Translations under genes and position numbers: made by a program
Assembly (NCBI RefSeq): GCF_963668385.1
Contig: NZ_OY764327.1
Location: 1,736,001 to 1,800,000 of the forward strand
DNA length: 64,000 nt
DNA from: an uncultured Carboxylicivirga sp.
Lineage (GTDB): Bacteria; Bacteroidota; Bacteroidia; Bacteroidales; Marinilabiliaceae
Reading direction: 5' to 3'
Part shown: piece after piece, positions 54,157 through 62,190 of the stretch
Position numbering within the stretch: the stretch's first letter is position 1
How the letters are laid out: the number at the start of each line of letters is the position of its first letter
Notes under the pieces: model-generated
The model's database searches: none
What the model saw: the letters and a program-made list of their open reading frames with translations, nothing else
What the model was told of the DNA's origin: nothing

Positions 54157-55698
54157 ATGAACTCTAAATTACTGCCTTTTCTGTTTGTACTTCTATTGCT
54201 TTCGGCTTGTTCGGCAAAGCAAACAGTTGAAAAGCCCAATTTTTCGTACCTAGTATCACTTGAAAAAGCGGGAAGTCATACTTTTGAAATGACATTAAGT
54301 GTAAATGGAATTCAGCAAGATTCTATTGTACTAAAATTACCACAGTGGACGCCGGGTTATTATCAGTTGATGGATTTTACTTCCGACCTTAATCAAATTA
54401 AAGTAATTGATGATGCAGGCAATGAGTATAAAACAGTTTTCACTAAACCCAATGCGTGGGTTATAAGCCATACCCGAAATAGGAACTTGACTATTAACTA
54501 TGAAATAAAAGCCGATCGGAAATTTGTAGCTCAGAGTTTTGTGGATAGTACTCATGCATATTTGGTTCCAACTAACAACTTTTTGTATGTAGATGGTTTT
54601 TTGAATGAACCGGTTTCTGTTCTGTTTGAAGGAGTCAAAGAGGCTGGTTTTACCGATGTAGTAACGGGGCTGGAGCAATTGGATCAATACTCGTATTTAG
54701 CTTCTGATTTTGATGTGTTGTACGATTGTCCAATTCTGATAGGTCCTCTCGAACGTTTACCTCAGTTTGAAGTGGGTGGAATTAAACATCAGTTTGCCGG
54801 ATATCAATTGGGTGATTTTAATAGAGAATCATTTAATAACGATTTAAAGAAAATGGTGGAAGCTGCTACTTCTCTAATGGGAGATATTCCTTATCGCGAT
54901 TATCACTTTATTGCTATTGGTGCAGGTTTTGGTGGAATTGAGCATTTGAATAATACAACCATTAGTTTCGATGGTAATAAAATACAAACAGATAGTGATG
55001 TAAAAGGCATGATGAGTTTTATTGCTCACGAGTATTTTCATCATTATAACGTAAAGCGAATTCGTCCCTATGAGCTGGGGCCATTTAACTACGATGGAGT
55101 TAATCGTACTTCACAACTATGGATTAGCGAAGGTTTAACGGTTTATTACGAGTATGTGATTACCCGTATGGCAGGAATTACCACCGGTGACGATATGATT
55201 GCTTCGTTTGAAGAGCACATTAATCATGTCGAAAACAATAGGGGTAGGTTGAAGCAAACATTGGTGCAGTCGAGTTACAATACATGGGAAGATGGTCCAT
55301 TTGGAGTTGAAGGTAAAACTATTTCGTACTATCAGAAAGGACCGTTGGTAGGCTTGCTGCTCGACTTGAGTATTCGTGAGGCTACACAAAACCAACAATC
55401 GCTCGATGATGTAATGCGATATCTATATCAGCATTATTACCAGCAGGAGCAACGTGGCTTTACCGATGCTGAGTTTCAAAATGCCTGCGAAACTATTGCT
55501 GGTACCTTACTTACTGATGTGTTTGAATACGTGCATACCACTCGGGAATTGGATTACAATCATTATTTACATTATGCAGGTTTAGATTTAGTTAAAACAA
55601 TGGATCGCAATACCGGTCAAATTCAGTGCCGCATTGAAAAACTCACCGACATCAATGCCTTACAACAAGATATTTTAAAAGCTTGGTTAAGGGAGTAA
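54157..55698 (+). CDS. M61 family metallopeptidase, lipoprotein
   Basis: The 513-residue product has a lipobox with C18 (LLLLSACSAK). The N-terminal beta domain typical of M61 enzymes (VLKLPQWTPGYYQLMDF) follows, then the gluzincin core with H291-E292 and H295 in IAHEYFHHYNVKRIRP and the downstream Glu in WISEGLTVYYEY. M61 enzymes are glycyl aminopeptidases. No clear PDZ domain is found before the C-terminus, which ends NALQQDILKAWLRE; the enzyme is on the short side for the family. The 3' end of the gene recurs twice downstream (55862-55915 and 60852-60950). A pair of hairpins starts 28 bp after its stop. Confidence 0.9.
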   Translation: MNSKLLPFLFVLLLLSACSAKQTVEKPNFSYLVSLEKAGSHTFEMTLSVNGIQQDSIVLKLPQWTPGYYQLMDFTSDLNQIKVIDDAGNEYKTVFTKPNAWVISHTRNRNLTINYEIKADRKFVAQSFVDSTHAYLVPTNNFLYVDGFLNEPVSVLFEGVKEAGFTDVVTGLEQLDQYSYLASDFDVLYDCPILIGPLERLPQFEVGGIKHQFAGYQLGDFNRESFNNDLKKMVEAATSLMGDIPYRDYHFIAIGAGFGGIEHLNNTTISFDGNKIQTDSDVKGMMSFIAHEYFHHYNVKRIRPYELGPFNYDGVNRTSQLWISEGLTVYYEYVITRMAGITTGDDMIASFEEHINHVENNRGRLKQTLVQSSYNTWEDGPFGVEGKTISYYQKGPLVGLLLDLSIREATQNQQSLDDVMRYLYQHYYQQEQRGFTDAEFQNACETIAGTLLTDVFEYVHTTRELDYNHYLHYAGLDLVKTMDRNTGQIQCRIEKLTDINALQQDILKAWLRE

Positions 55699-55725
55699 GT
55701 AGAAGTAAGAATAAAGGTGAGTTTT

Positions 55726-55773
55726 GTAGTCAAAGACTACCAGATCGGTCAAGCGAAGTCATAGACTTCGCTT
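55726..55773. repeat. two adjacent REP-like hairpins
   Basis: GTAGTC and GACTAC pair around AAA (55726-55740). Ten bases later, AAGCGAAGTC and GACTTCGCTT pair perfectly around ATA (55751-55773). Both have a 3-nt loop. They lie directly after the M61 gene and may act as transcription terminators or as REP elements. No long T-run follows. Confidence 0.65.
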
Positions 55774-55861
55774 AGCCTAAGCGTGAAGAATAAATCGTTA
55801 GAAAATTAGAGGAAGGGGCGTACCTTTATGTTTTGAAAAAACATTGTACTTCAGCATAACT

Positions 55862-55915
55862 TTTGAACCCAATGCAATGCAGCAGGACATTCTAAAAGCA
55901 CAGTTTAGTGAGTAA
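55862..55915 (+). pseudogene. diverged copy of the M61 gene 3' end
   Basis: In one frame this reads FEPNAMQQDILKAQFSE and a stop, matching the last residues of the M61 protein (INALQQDILKAWLRE) with substitutions. There is no start codon or gene body attached. It abuts the nested inverted repeat that begins at 55915. It appears to be the end of a lost M61 paralogue. Confidence 0.6.
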
Positions 55916-56030
55916 TCTTCCCCTTGCAGGAAGTAGCTCTGGAAACGTAAGGCTCCACATCAAAATATACTTTTCATCTAGCATTTTGGTGTGAAAATTA
56001 TCTTTTCGCCAACCTCACAAGGGGAAGATA
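55915..56030. repeat. 116-bp nested inverted repeat element
   Basis: Outer arms ATCTTCCCCTTG (55915-55926) and CAAGGGGAAGAT (56019-56030) are perfect complements. An inner pair, CACATCAAAAT and ATTTTGGTGTG, matches with one mismatch. No gene is inside. The form suits a non-autonomous mobile element or folded intergenic repeat. The 200 bp after it, to 56232, hold no recognised feature. Confidence 0.6.
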
Positions 56031-56232
56031 AACATAAAGGATTAAGCAGAATATTAGCACTGTCCTGACTCTAGCCTTTCTAATAAATGATGTATTACTC
56101 TGTAATAACCATACAATGTTACTGCATCTTTTTACCATTATATAATACACCAATTCATCTTCATATATGCTCAGTGAATTATTATTTGAGTCATTAACAA
56201 TTATATAATCTTTTCAAGGACATTACACCATT

Positions 56233-56901
56233 TTAGAAGAATGTTGCTCTGGCCTGCTCTTTAATCTCTTTACTGGCCGTAAAAGGAATTCTTGTAGTAT
56301 ATCCGGCTCTTGCCGCAACTATATTTTTGGTAGGCCATTTAAAGATATCGGCATTCCATTTAAGAACTGTATCGTTATATACTTCCCTTGCAGCAGTAAT
56401 TTCCCTTTGCAGGTAATTGTTTTGTTGCATCGCATCGGCCAACGAGCGGTGAGCCTTTAAATCAGGGTACGATTCAAATGCCAGGTTAATCTGACTCATA
56501 ACATTGTCGATGTTAGAAGCAACATCATTACGGTTGCTTTCTGCCGGGTTACTGCCACTCCTGAGTGCTGCAACTGACTTCATAACATCTTTGTCAAGCT
56601 CAATAGACTTTTCAACAATACCAACCGCATTTTTCAAGATTTGTACCCTTTGTTCTAAAAAGTTGTCAATCTGAGAAGCATTATGCTGTACTTTTTGCTG
56701 TAAGGCGTTAAAATAGTTTTTCGCACTCATTTTCATAAACAAAAAGATTAAGCCGGGAAGAATACCCAACAGCCACAGAATTATCTCAAAAAAAACTGAG
56801 CCTGTACCAATTTCTGCCGGAATTTGCTTTTCAATGACATTGATATTTCTACCTTGGTCATTTACCAATTCGGTGCTCATTTCATCTAATTGATTCGCCA
56901 T
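56233..56901 (-). CDS. LemA family protein
   Basis: The 222-residue protein has one N-proximal membrane helix (FFEIILWLLGILPGLIFLFM, residues 37-56) and then a four-helix bundle. The LemA hallmarks are present: VQILKNAVGIVEKSIELDKD, and REITAAREVYNDTVLKWNAD near the C-terminus. LemA proteins are membrane-anchored with no agreed function. Most are encoded next to a partner membrane protein, as here: it lies 37 bp after the large membrane protein gene on the same strand. It ends RIPFTASKEIKEQARATFF. The two genes lie in the segment bounded by copies of the M61 3' end. Confidence 0.85.
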   Translation of the reverse strand: MANQLDEMSTELVNDQGRNINVIEKQIPAEIGTGSVFFEIILWLLGILPGLIFLFMKMSAKNYFNALQQKVQHNASQIDNFLEQRVQILKNAVGIVEKSIELDKDVMKSVAALRSGSNPAESNRNDVASNIDNVMSQINLAFESYPDLKAHRSLADAMQQNNYLQREITAAREVYNDTVLKWNADIFKWPTKNIVAARAGYTTRIPFTASKEIKEQARATFF

Positions 56902-56938
56902 AATTAAACTCTCCTTTTTAATTTATTTTGTTTTTTAT

Positions 56939-58711
56939 TTATTTCTGCAGTCTGGCTTTAAAATAGCTAAACATGTTATAGTTGGAAGCTTGCACATCAT
57001 CGCTATCAACATTTGCTACTGACTTAACTTCCATCTTTGTTTCCCTGCTTACTTTAATGTATTCATCCCAGTCAACAGGAACGGCATGTGTATTACCGTC
57101 TCGCCCATGCATATTTACGTAATCCGTCCTTTTAACAGTTCGGTATCCCCATGTATTGACTAAAACAGTGTCTGTATTATTATCACTATTTAAAAGAGAA
57201 GTCTTAAACATAGGAACGGTCTTCATCTCGGGAGGTGCAATATCTTTTAAAGGAAGACAACTGGCAGCCTCTTCATGCTGATAGAAACTAACATTACTCT
57301 CGTATAAATCTTTATAGATGTGCTCATGTGTTTGAAGTTGGGTATAAATAGGAATGGCTAACAAGGGAGCAAAGGTGAAATAGATATGCTTAAAGTAACT
57401 GTTGTGATACTCAATAAACTTTTTTTCTATTTTGTCATAATCGATATCCGTTAAATATCCCAGATTTAAATTTTGTACTATATCATTTAAGTGTTCGGGG
57501 TAAATTCTGTTAATCTTCTTCTCTTTGTAAAAAGAAAAATCATCACCAAATCCTACTTCGTTGTCTTTAATAATTTTAGATAACTCTTGTTGAGCCAAAG
57601 GTGTAAACAGCAATCTGAATTGCGATTCGTTATCGCGATCTTTTGCATAAAGCAAGGCATCAAATTCGTTGTTAGCCAAAGCTGTAAAAGTACCTCCTTT
57701 TTTAGTGGAAGCTTCTGTTAGCTTCTGCAATTCCTTACTTCTCTTTTTAATTTCCCGATCGATTTGTTTGGGCCTTAATTCATTTATATGAGATGGTTCC
57801 CGGCTAAACGACAAATTGTCTCCGGCTTCGTTAGCATACACAAGTTGTGAATGGATACTGAAGTAAGGACAAGGCTTGTTTACCGTGGCGGTTAATGTTT
57901 GTGAATGATTTACGGTTTGATAATTACCGTTTGAATCTTTTTCCCTGGTTGTCCAATGTATGACCATTGAGCCTGTATAATCCTTAGTGCCCATGCGGTG
58001 GTAACGGAAATTACGCAGGAAAAACGGATTACCCTTTATTTCTCCAAACTGAATATGGCGGGTGTTTTGGTTGATATCCTTTTCATGTTTTTTTACATCA
58101 TAACCAAACTTTCCGACCATTTGATTGATTCTTTTGTTGTCAAATGCTTTATCAAACTGAATCAATGGCAAGGTTTTGCTAAATAGGTCGGTACTATAAT
58201 GTTTTCTCAGCAGCAAATTATTTAAGGGCCGCATTTGCTTTTCGGCCTCTCCCTTTAGTTCTTTTGAAACATCAAGTAGTTTGCTTTCAATTTGACTTAA
58301 TTCATCAAGTTTTCTCAAGAACTTTTTGAATAGGAAAATAGCAGGAATGAAGAGAATAACAGCAGCCACAGCACTAATAATAAAATCCACTTCCATTACA
58401 TAGTCTGTTATTAATCTATAGCCACTATAAACTGCAGTAATTACAGATACTCCCAGAAAAAATGCTACAACATTTCTGAATATTGTCTGCCATTTAATGG
58501 CTTTATTATTACCGGCAGTCTTTTTATCGTTTTCAGCATTTTTTTTACATGTTTCCCGGTTAGCGGCAATATCTATTTGCGACTTATCAACCATTTCTTT
58601 AAATAAGCTGACCGTGTTTTCATGGTGCAATTGCTTATACTGATTTTTATACGAATCTACCGGTGAATATACCTCCTGTGTTGCTAAATTGGCTCCATTT
58701 TGCTCCATCAT
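56939..58711 (-). CDS. membrane protein paired with LemA, family uncertain
   Basis: The 590-residue product has no signal peptide. A helical cytoplasmic N-terminus (residues 1-75) comes before two membrane helices near 78-98 and 105-128 (VVAFFLGVSVITAVYSGYRL and DFIISAVAAVILFIPAIFLF). A large soluble domain follows, with MRPLNNLLLRKHYST and RNFRYHRMGTKDYTGSMVIH. The two-helix plan and LemA neighbour recall DUF3137-type proteins, but I cannot confirm the domain by eye. It carries no enzyme motif. It starts the LemA pair on the minus strand. A palindrome TTATCTCAGGATAAC lies 135 bp ahead of its start codon. Confidence 0.6.
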   Translation of the reverse strand: MMEQNGANLATQEVYSPVDSYKNQYKQLHHENTVSLFKEMVDKSQIDIAANRETCKKNAENDKKTAGNNKAIKWQTIFRNVVAFFLGVSVITAVYSGYRLITDYVMEVDFIISAVAAVILFIPAIFLFKKFLRKLDELSQIESKLLDVSKELKGEAEKQMRPLNNLLLRKHYSTDLFSKTLPLIQFDKAFDNKRINQMVGKFGYDVKKHEKDINQNTRHIQFGEIKGNPFFLRNFRYHRMGTKDYTGSMVIHWTTREKDSNGNYQTVNHSQTLTATVNKPCPYFSIHSQLVYANEAGDNLSFSREPSHINELRPKQIDREIKKRSKELQKLTEASTKKGGTFTALANNEFDALLYAKDRDNESQFRLLFTPLAQQELSKIIKDNEVGFGDDFSFYKEKKINRIYPEHLNDIVQNLNLGYLTDIDYDKIEKKFIEYHNSYFKHIYFTFAPLLAIPIYTQLQTHEHIYKDLYESNVSFYQHEEAASCLPLKDIAPPEMKTVPMFKTSLLNSDNNTDTVLVNTWGYRTVKRTDYVNMHGRDGNTHAVPVDWDEYIKVSRETKMEVKSVANVDSDDVQASNYNMFSYFKARLQK

Positions 58712-58844
58712 CTATTCATTGTTTTTGGTACTTTCTTTTGAATGAAAGCTAACCTTGTGTCATACTCATATACTTATTATACATCACCTTTAGGTAACCT
58801 TTACAATAGACGGCGCGAAAGTATTTGTAATAAATAACAGAAAA

Positions 58845-58860
58845 GTTATCTCAGGATAAC
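58845..58860 (-). promoter_or_regulatory. palindrome, possible operator, copy 1
   Basis: GTTATC and GATAAC pair around TCAG. It lies upstream of the LemA-pair transcript, next to a possible -7 box (TACTTTCG on the minus strand, 21 bp further downstream). The same 15 bases occur at 60803 ahead of the deiminase gene. Confidence 0.45.
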
Positions 58861-58921
58861 CTGGAATATTTTTTTATTCTTCAACACCGATGATGTGCTT
58901 TGTTGATCAAACACAAATACA

Positions 58922-60751
58922 CTATTGCTTAATTAGTTTTCGGATAATTTCATGTTGATTGTGTTCAATTTTAACAATATAAACGCCTGGAGCTATGCTA
59001 CCAACATGAAGGCTTTTGCTGTATGGTGCATCTAAAACCAGTGTGCCATTTAAATTATATATTCGTATCATTGCCGTTTGCAGCATATCTCCGGTATTAC
59101 TAAAATATATAGTGTTTCCGGCCGGATTAGGCACAATATTAATTTTACTGTAGGCAACTGGCTCATCTATTTGGGTAGTTGGCTCATCGTTGCCTATAAA
59201 ATACTGGTAGCATCCGGCAGGGGCTACATAAGGCTTGGTAATAACTTTACCGGAATTAGCTTCAGCCTCAATATAATATTGCACCTCGGTACCAGTTGGC
59301 TGGTCGACAATAGAAGCCTCGTAAGTATTATTGTCCGAAGATTCCATTGCAACCTGTGTGAAACCAGTTTGATTGCTGGTTTTCCAATAAAGAGTAGCTC
59401 GTTTTATACCATCATGCGATTGTATGATGCTTGTAATAATCTGGTTTTGGATCGATTTAATGGTGTCAGCAATACAAGAATGTTTAATCCATAAAGGATT
59501 ACTGGCCGCCACATCGTGGGTTAAACAATGAATTGCTCCGCTTAAGCTGGCCGCCCCCCAGGCATTGATTCCAACAACCCGGTAACCCGGCATTAGTTTT
59601 TGGTAGGTTGCAATGGCAGCAGCATCAAAGCTTTCTGCATCATAGTAGCCCTGTATGTTATATTGAGGCACCAGAACGGTTTTGTTAATAATCAGTGAAT
59701 TGGTATACGTTAATAAAGCTGTACTAGTGTTTGCTTCAAAAATTTGATTGTTTTCTAACACATTAAAAAAGTCGATTGTTGGAGCATTAACTATTTCTAT
59801 CACCTTATACTTTCGTCCGGTCGGGGCCGTTAAGGCTTCCAAACGTGCTTTTACTTCTTTTAAGGCGATTGTTCTATACCTGTCGTTTTCATCAATTTCT
59901 GTACGTATCGTTGTAAAGTTACTTTCAGGAATGGCTGCCAGTACAAATGTTTCTTCATTTACTAATTTTAAATAATAGTCAGTGTGAATATCAATTGTGC
60001 CTGCTATTTGAATGTTTGTAATACCGCACGAGTCTTTAAAAATCTGGTTTACGGCATTTAATTCTTCGTCGCAGGTATAGTGCGGATACATTCCATTTTT
60101 ATCGACAAACAAATTCCCAAGTCCATCGGTTAAAAAGTTACCGCCATCGGTATAGTTAAATCGTATATCATCAATACCGGGCTCGCGCAAATTTACCAAT
60201 GGAAGAGTAACCTCATTGGCAAACCAACGAGCTGCCTGATCGTCGAACCAGTTGCCCATATGTAATTGGCCCACCTGGTTATTATATACCGAAAGCGGAC
60301 CGGTATCGCGCAACCAGATAGTTACATTATGGTTGGCATCAGGTAAACCCACCGATGTGCCTTTATCATATGCAATGTAATGAACCTGGTTAGATGCAAT
60401 GCCGAATTTTTGTTGAATGGCTTGTGCTGGACTAACGCTTGCACTATAAAAGCAATATACCTCAATTCCTTCGTTTATGGCTTCCTTCATTATCTGACAC
60501 TGAGTATGAGTTCTCGATGTGTCGCGACGGTCGGAGTCGTCCCATTCCAGCTTTACGGTATCAACCGACACTATTATACCCTGAACTTCTTCCCACTCAG
60601 CTGGCACCCTTGGGTTTGAAATCTGCGCATAGGTATGAATACTTGCTATTGCCGGTACAAGCAGTATAATTGTGTGTTTTTTCGTTAAGTTCCTGAATAA
60701 GCTGCATATAACGTATGTGCCTATAGAAATTAAGGAGATATGTTTGATCAT
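58922..60751 (-). CDS. secreted peptidylarginine/agmatine deiminase-family protein
   Basis: The 609-residue protein has a hydrophobic N-terminal region with a signal-like IILLVPAIASIHTYA segment (residues 28-42). A guanidino-group-modifying deiminase core follows. The catalytic residues line up with the Porphyromonas enzyme PPAD: D149 in WLRDTGP, H256 and D258 in DIHTDYY, N351 in YTNSLI and C409 in GAIHCLTHD. An Ig-like domain and a T9SS type A sorting tail follow (IVPNPAGNTIYFSN ... GVYIVKIEHNQ). It would be secreted and could convert arginine residues, or agmatine-like groups, to citrulline or the carbamoyl form. Substrate is not determinable. It sits in the segment flanked by M61 3'-end copies. 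Confidence 0.8.
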   Translation of the reverse strand: MIKHISLISIGTYVICSLFRNLTKKHTIILLVPAIASIHTYAQISNPRVPAEWEEVQGIIVSVDTVKLEWDDSDRRDTSRTHTQCQIMKEAINEGIEVYCFYSASVSPAQAIQQKFGIASNQVHYIAYDKGTSVGLPDANHNVTIWLRDTGPLSVYNNQVGQLHMGNWFDDQAARWFANEVTLPLVNLREPGIDDIRFNYTDGGNFLTDGLGNLFVDKNGMYPHYTCDEELNAVNQIFKDSCGITNIQIAGTIDIHTDYYLKLVNEETFVLAAIPESNFTTIRTEIDENDRYRTIALKEVKARLEALTAPTGRKYKVIEIVNAPTIDFFNVLENNQIFEANTSTALLTYTNSLIINKTVLVPQYNIQGYYDAESFDAAAIATYQKLMPGYRVVGINAWGAASLSGAIHCLTHDVAASNPLWIKHSCIADTIKSIQNQIITSIIQSHDGIKRATLYWKTSNQTGFTQVAMESSDNNTYEASIVDQPTGTEVQYYIEAEANSGKVITKPYVAPAGCYQYFIGNDEPTTQIDEPVAYSKINIVPNPAGNTIYFSNTGDMLQTAMIRIYNLNGTLVLDAPYSKSLHVGSIAPGVYIVKIEHNQHEIIRKLIKQ

Positions 60752-60802
60752 TTTGCATATTTTTTAATAGTGCAAAAAAACCATCTAATTTCCAGTATAA
60801 AA

Positions 60803-60817
60803 TTATCTCAGGATAAC
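60803..60817 (-). promoter_or_regulatory. palindrome, possible operator, copy 2
   Basis: TTATCTCAGGATAAC, identical to 58846-58860, lies 52 bp ahead of the deiminase start. On the minus strand it is followed by TTATACTGG, a possible promoter element. Confidence 0.45.
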
Positions 60818-60851
60818 TTAAAGCATTTAAAAATCATATCCGTTTTGCCTA

Positions 60852-60950
60852 AATACTGGAAACACCGGCCGAATCCAATACCGCATTAAAAAACTCACCG
60901 ACACCAATGCCTTGCAACAAGATATTTTAAAAGCTTGGTTAAGGGAGTAA
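60852..60950 (+). pseudogene. fragment of the M61 gene 3' end
   Basis: The frame reads NTGRIQYRIKKLTDTNALQQ and DILKAWLRE, then a stop. Against the intact M61 gene the last 90 bases differ at nine positions, all transitions, and the last 36 bases are identical. No start or body is attached. It marks the far end of the segment that begins at the intact gene's stop. Bases 60951-61075 hold only a small hairpin (see 60991). Confidence 0.8.
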
Positions 60951-60990
60951 CCATTCCGCCATGTCGCAACTAGTCCTGACAATCCGGAGT

Positions 60991-61007
60991 TCAAAACCCC
61001 GTTTTGA
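60991..61007. repeat. REP-like hairpin
   Basis: TCAAAAC and GTTTTGA pair perfectly around CCC. It is placed 40 bp after the M61 fragment, as the hairpins at 55726 follow the intact gene. Confidence 0.5.
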
Positions 61008-61075
61008 TTAGGGAGTTTCTACTTAATATCATGTTGGTGGTGCGAAGGCCTGAAGGAAAGCGAAGATGCTTGGAT

Positions 61076-61381
61076 TTATTCGCAGCCAATAACCTTCAAC
61101 CATTCGCTGATATCCATTGCCTTGGTATTGTTTGCTGTCCATGCTATATCATCAAATTCGTACCATAAATAATCATCCATACCAAAGGTATTTGCTTTAT
61201 GAAATCCAAACCGAGGTATTTGCCACAGATCGGGATCAAACCATGCACCTTCAATCAGCCTTGCTTCAATGCATAAAAGCACCATATCAAGCTTTGCATT
61301 ATTTTGATTGGAGAAAACTACCTCACTAAAGGTTTTATAGTTGCCATCATCACGGAATAAGTACTTAAATAGAATATTCAT
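61076..61381 (-). CDS. uncharacterised 101-residue protein
   Basis: The product begins MNILFKYLFRDDGNYKTFSE and is rich in Trp, Asp and Phe, including EGAWFDPDLWQIPRFGFHKA, YLWYEFDDIAW and DISEWLKVIGCE. There is no signal peptide or membrane segment. The composition and size fit small cytoplasmic proteins of polymorphic-toxin immunity type, but I do not recognise the family. It stands alone between the M61 fragment and a further remnant on the same strand (61436). An acquired or decaying neighbourhood is likely, given the fragments on both sides. Confidence 0.6.
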   Translation of the reverse strand: MNILFKYLFRDDGNYKTFSEVVFSNQNNAKLDMVLLCIEARLIEGAWFDPDLWQIPRFGFHKANTFGMDDYLWYEFDDIAWTANNTKAMDISEWLKVIGCE

Positions 61382-61435
61382 TTTTTTTGAAAGCCAAACT
61401 AATTGAGATTTTTTTAGCTGTCAACGGACTATAAG

Positions 61436-61627
61436 TCACATATGCTTTTCAAAAACGTTTTCTCGATGCCAATCTAAAAAAGAAGTACTGGGTAAATATT
61501 TCTGGGGCAGTAAAATTGTTTGATTCTCAATGTCTCCAAAATGATTTTGATAATATTCCTTGGTGGAATATTCTTTAATACTACTAGATAAAACAATCTT
61601 ATAATTGTTGTCTATAGTGTTTAATCT
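61436..61627 (-). pseudogene. possible gene remnant, 63 codons without a start codon
   Basis: On the minus strand a protein-like frame encodes NTIDNNYKIVLSSSIKEYST, later QTILLPQKYLPSTSFLDWHR, and ends ENVFEKHM before a stop. It opens straight after an in-frame stop at 61628 with no ATG near its beginning. It may be the 3' part of a lost gene. No family is recognised. The rest of 61628-61717 is AT-rich and without features. Confidence 0.3.
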
Positions 61628-61717
61628 TTAATGCCGAATATCTCATTAGTAGTTTTATTACACATTTCAGTGTACTGAGTTTCTATCAGGCATGATAGTA
61701 TGGTTAGACTTAATTAG

Positions 61718-61927
61718 CTAGCACTTCAAAGTGGGTATGCGTTACCCGAAAGTGGGTATCGATGCCTTGTAAGTGGGGTAGCAAGGGTCAAAAGTAAAGT
61801 AGTTACCCTAAAAAGTTGGTGAGCAGGGGTTAAAAGTAGTTGAGTTGTGACAAAAAGTCCGGGAGCGACCCCTAAAAGTGAGTGAGCGACCCTTAAAAGT
61901 GCGTGAGCAAGGGGTAAAAGTAGTCAG
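61718..61927. repeat. tandem array of ten 21-bp units
   Basis: Ten consecutive units of exactly 21 bp share a core like GCGACCCTTAAAAGTGNGTGA. The AAAAGT or AAAGTG core is kept in most units, while the other bases vary. The period equals two turns of DNA helix, so equivalent bases face the same side. Bases 61928-62190 after it are an AT-rich leader containing TAAATCCACT at 62177-62186, just before the start of the next gene. Confidence 0.85.
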
Positions 61928-62190
61928 ATTGACAGTTGCGATAATTCTTAGTAAACCATCATATAATTATGCATATATATTTGGAATTTAATTAAAAAAA
62001 ACATAATATTACATGTGTAGCAATTGGTGTAAGTTCTTATACATTTCTGAAAACGCAAATAAATTCATACTAATCCACTTATTTACATTATATATCAGCA
62101 TAAATTTTTAGCAATAATACGAGATTATCCAAATTAAAACCCTTACTCTATTTTTTAATAGTATAAATAGAGTTAATAAATCCACTGAAT

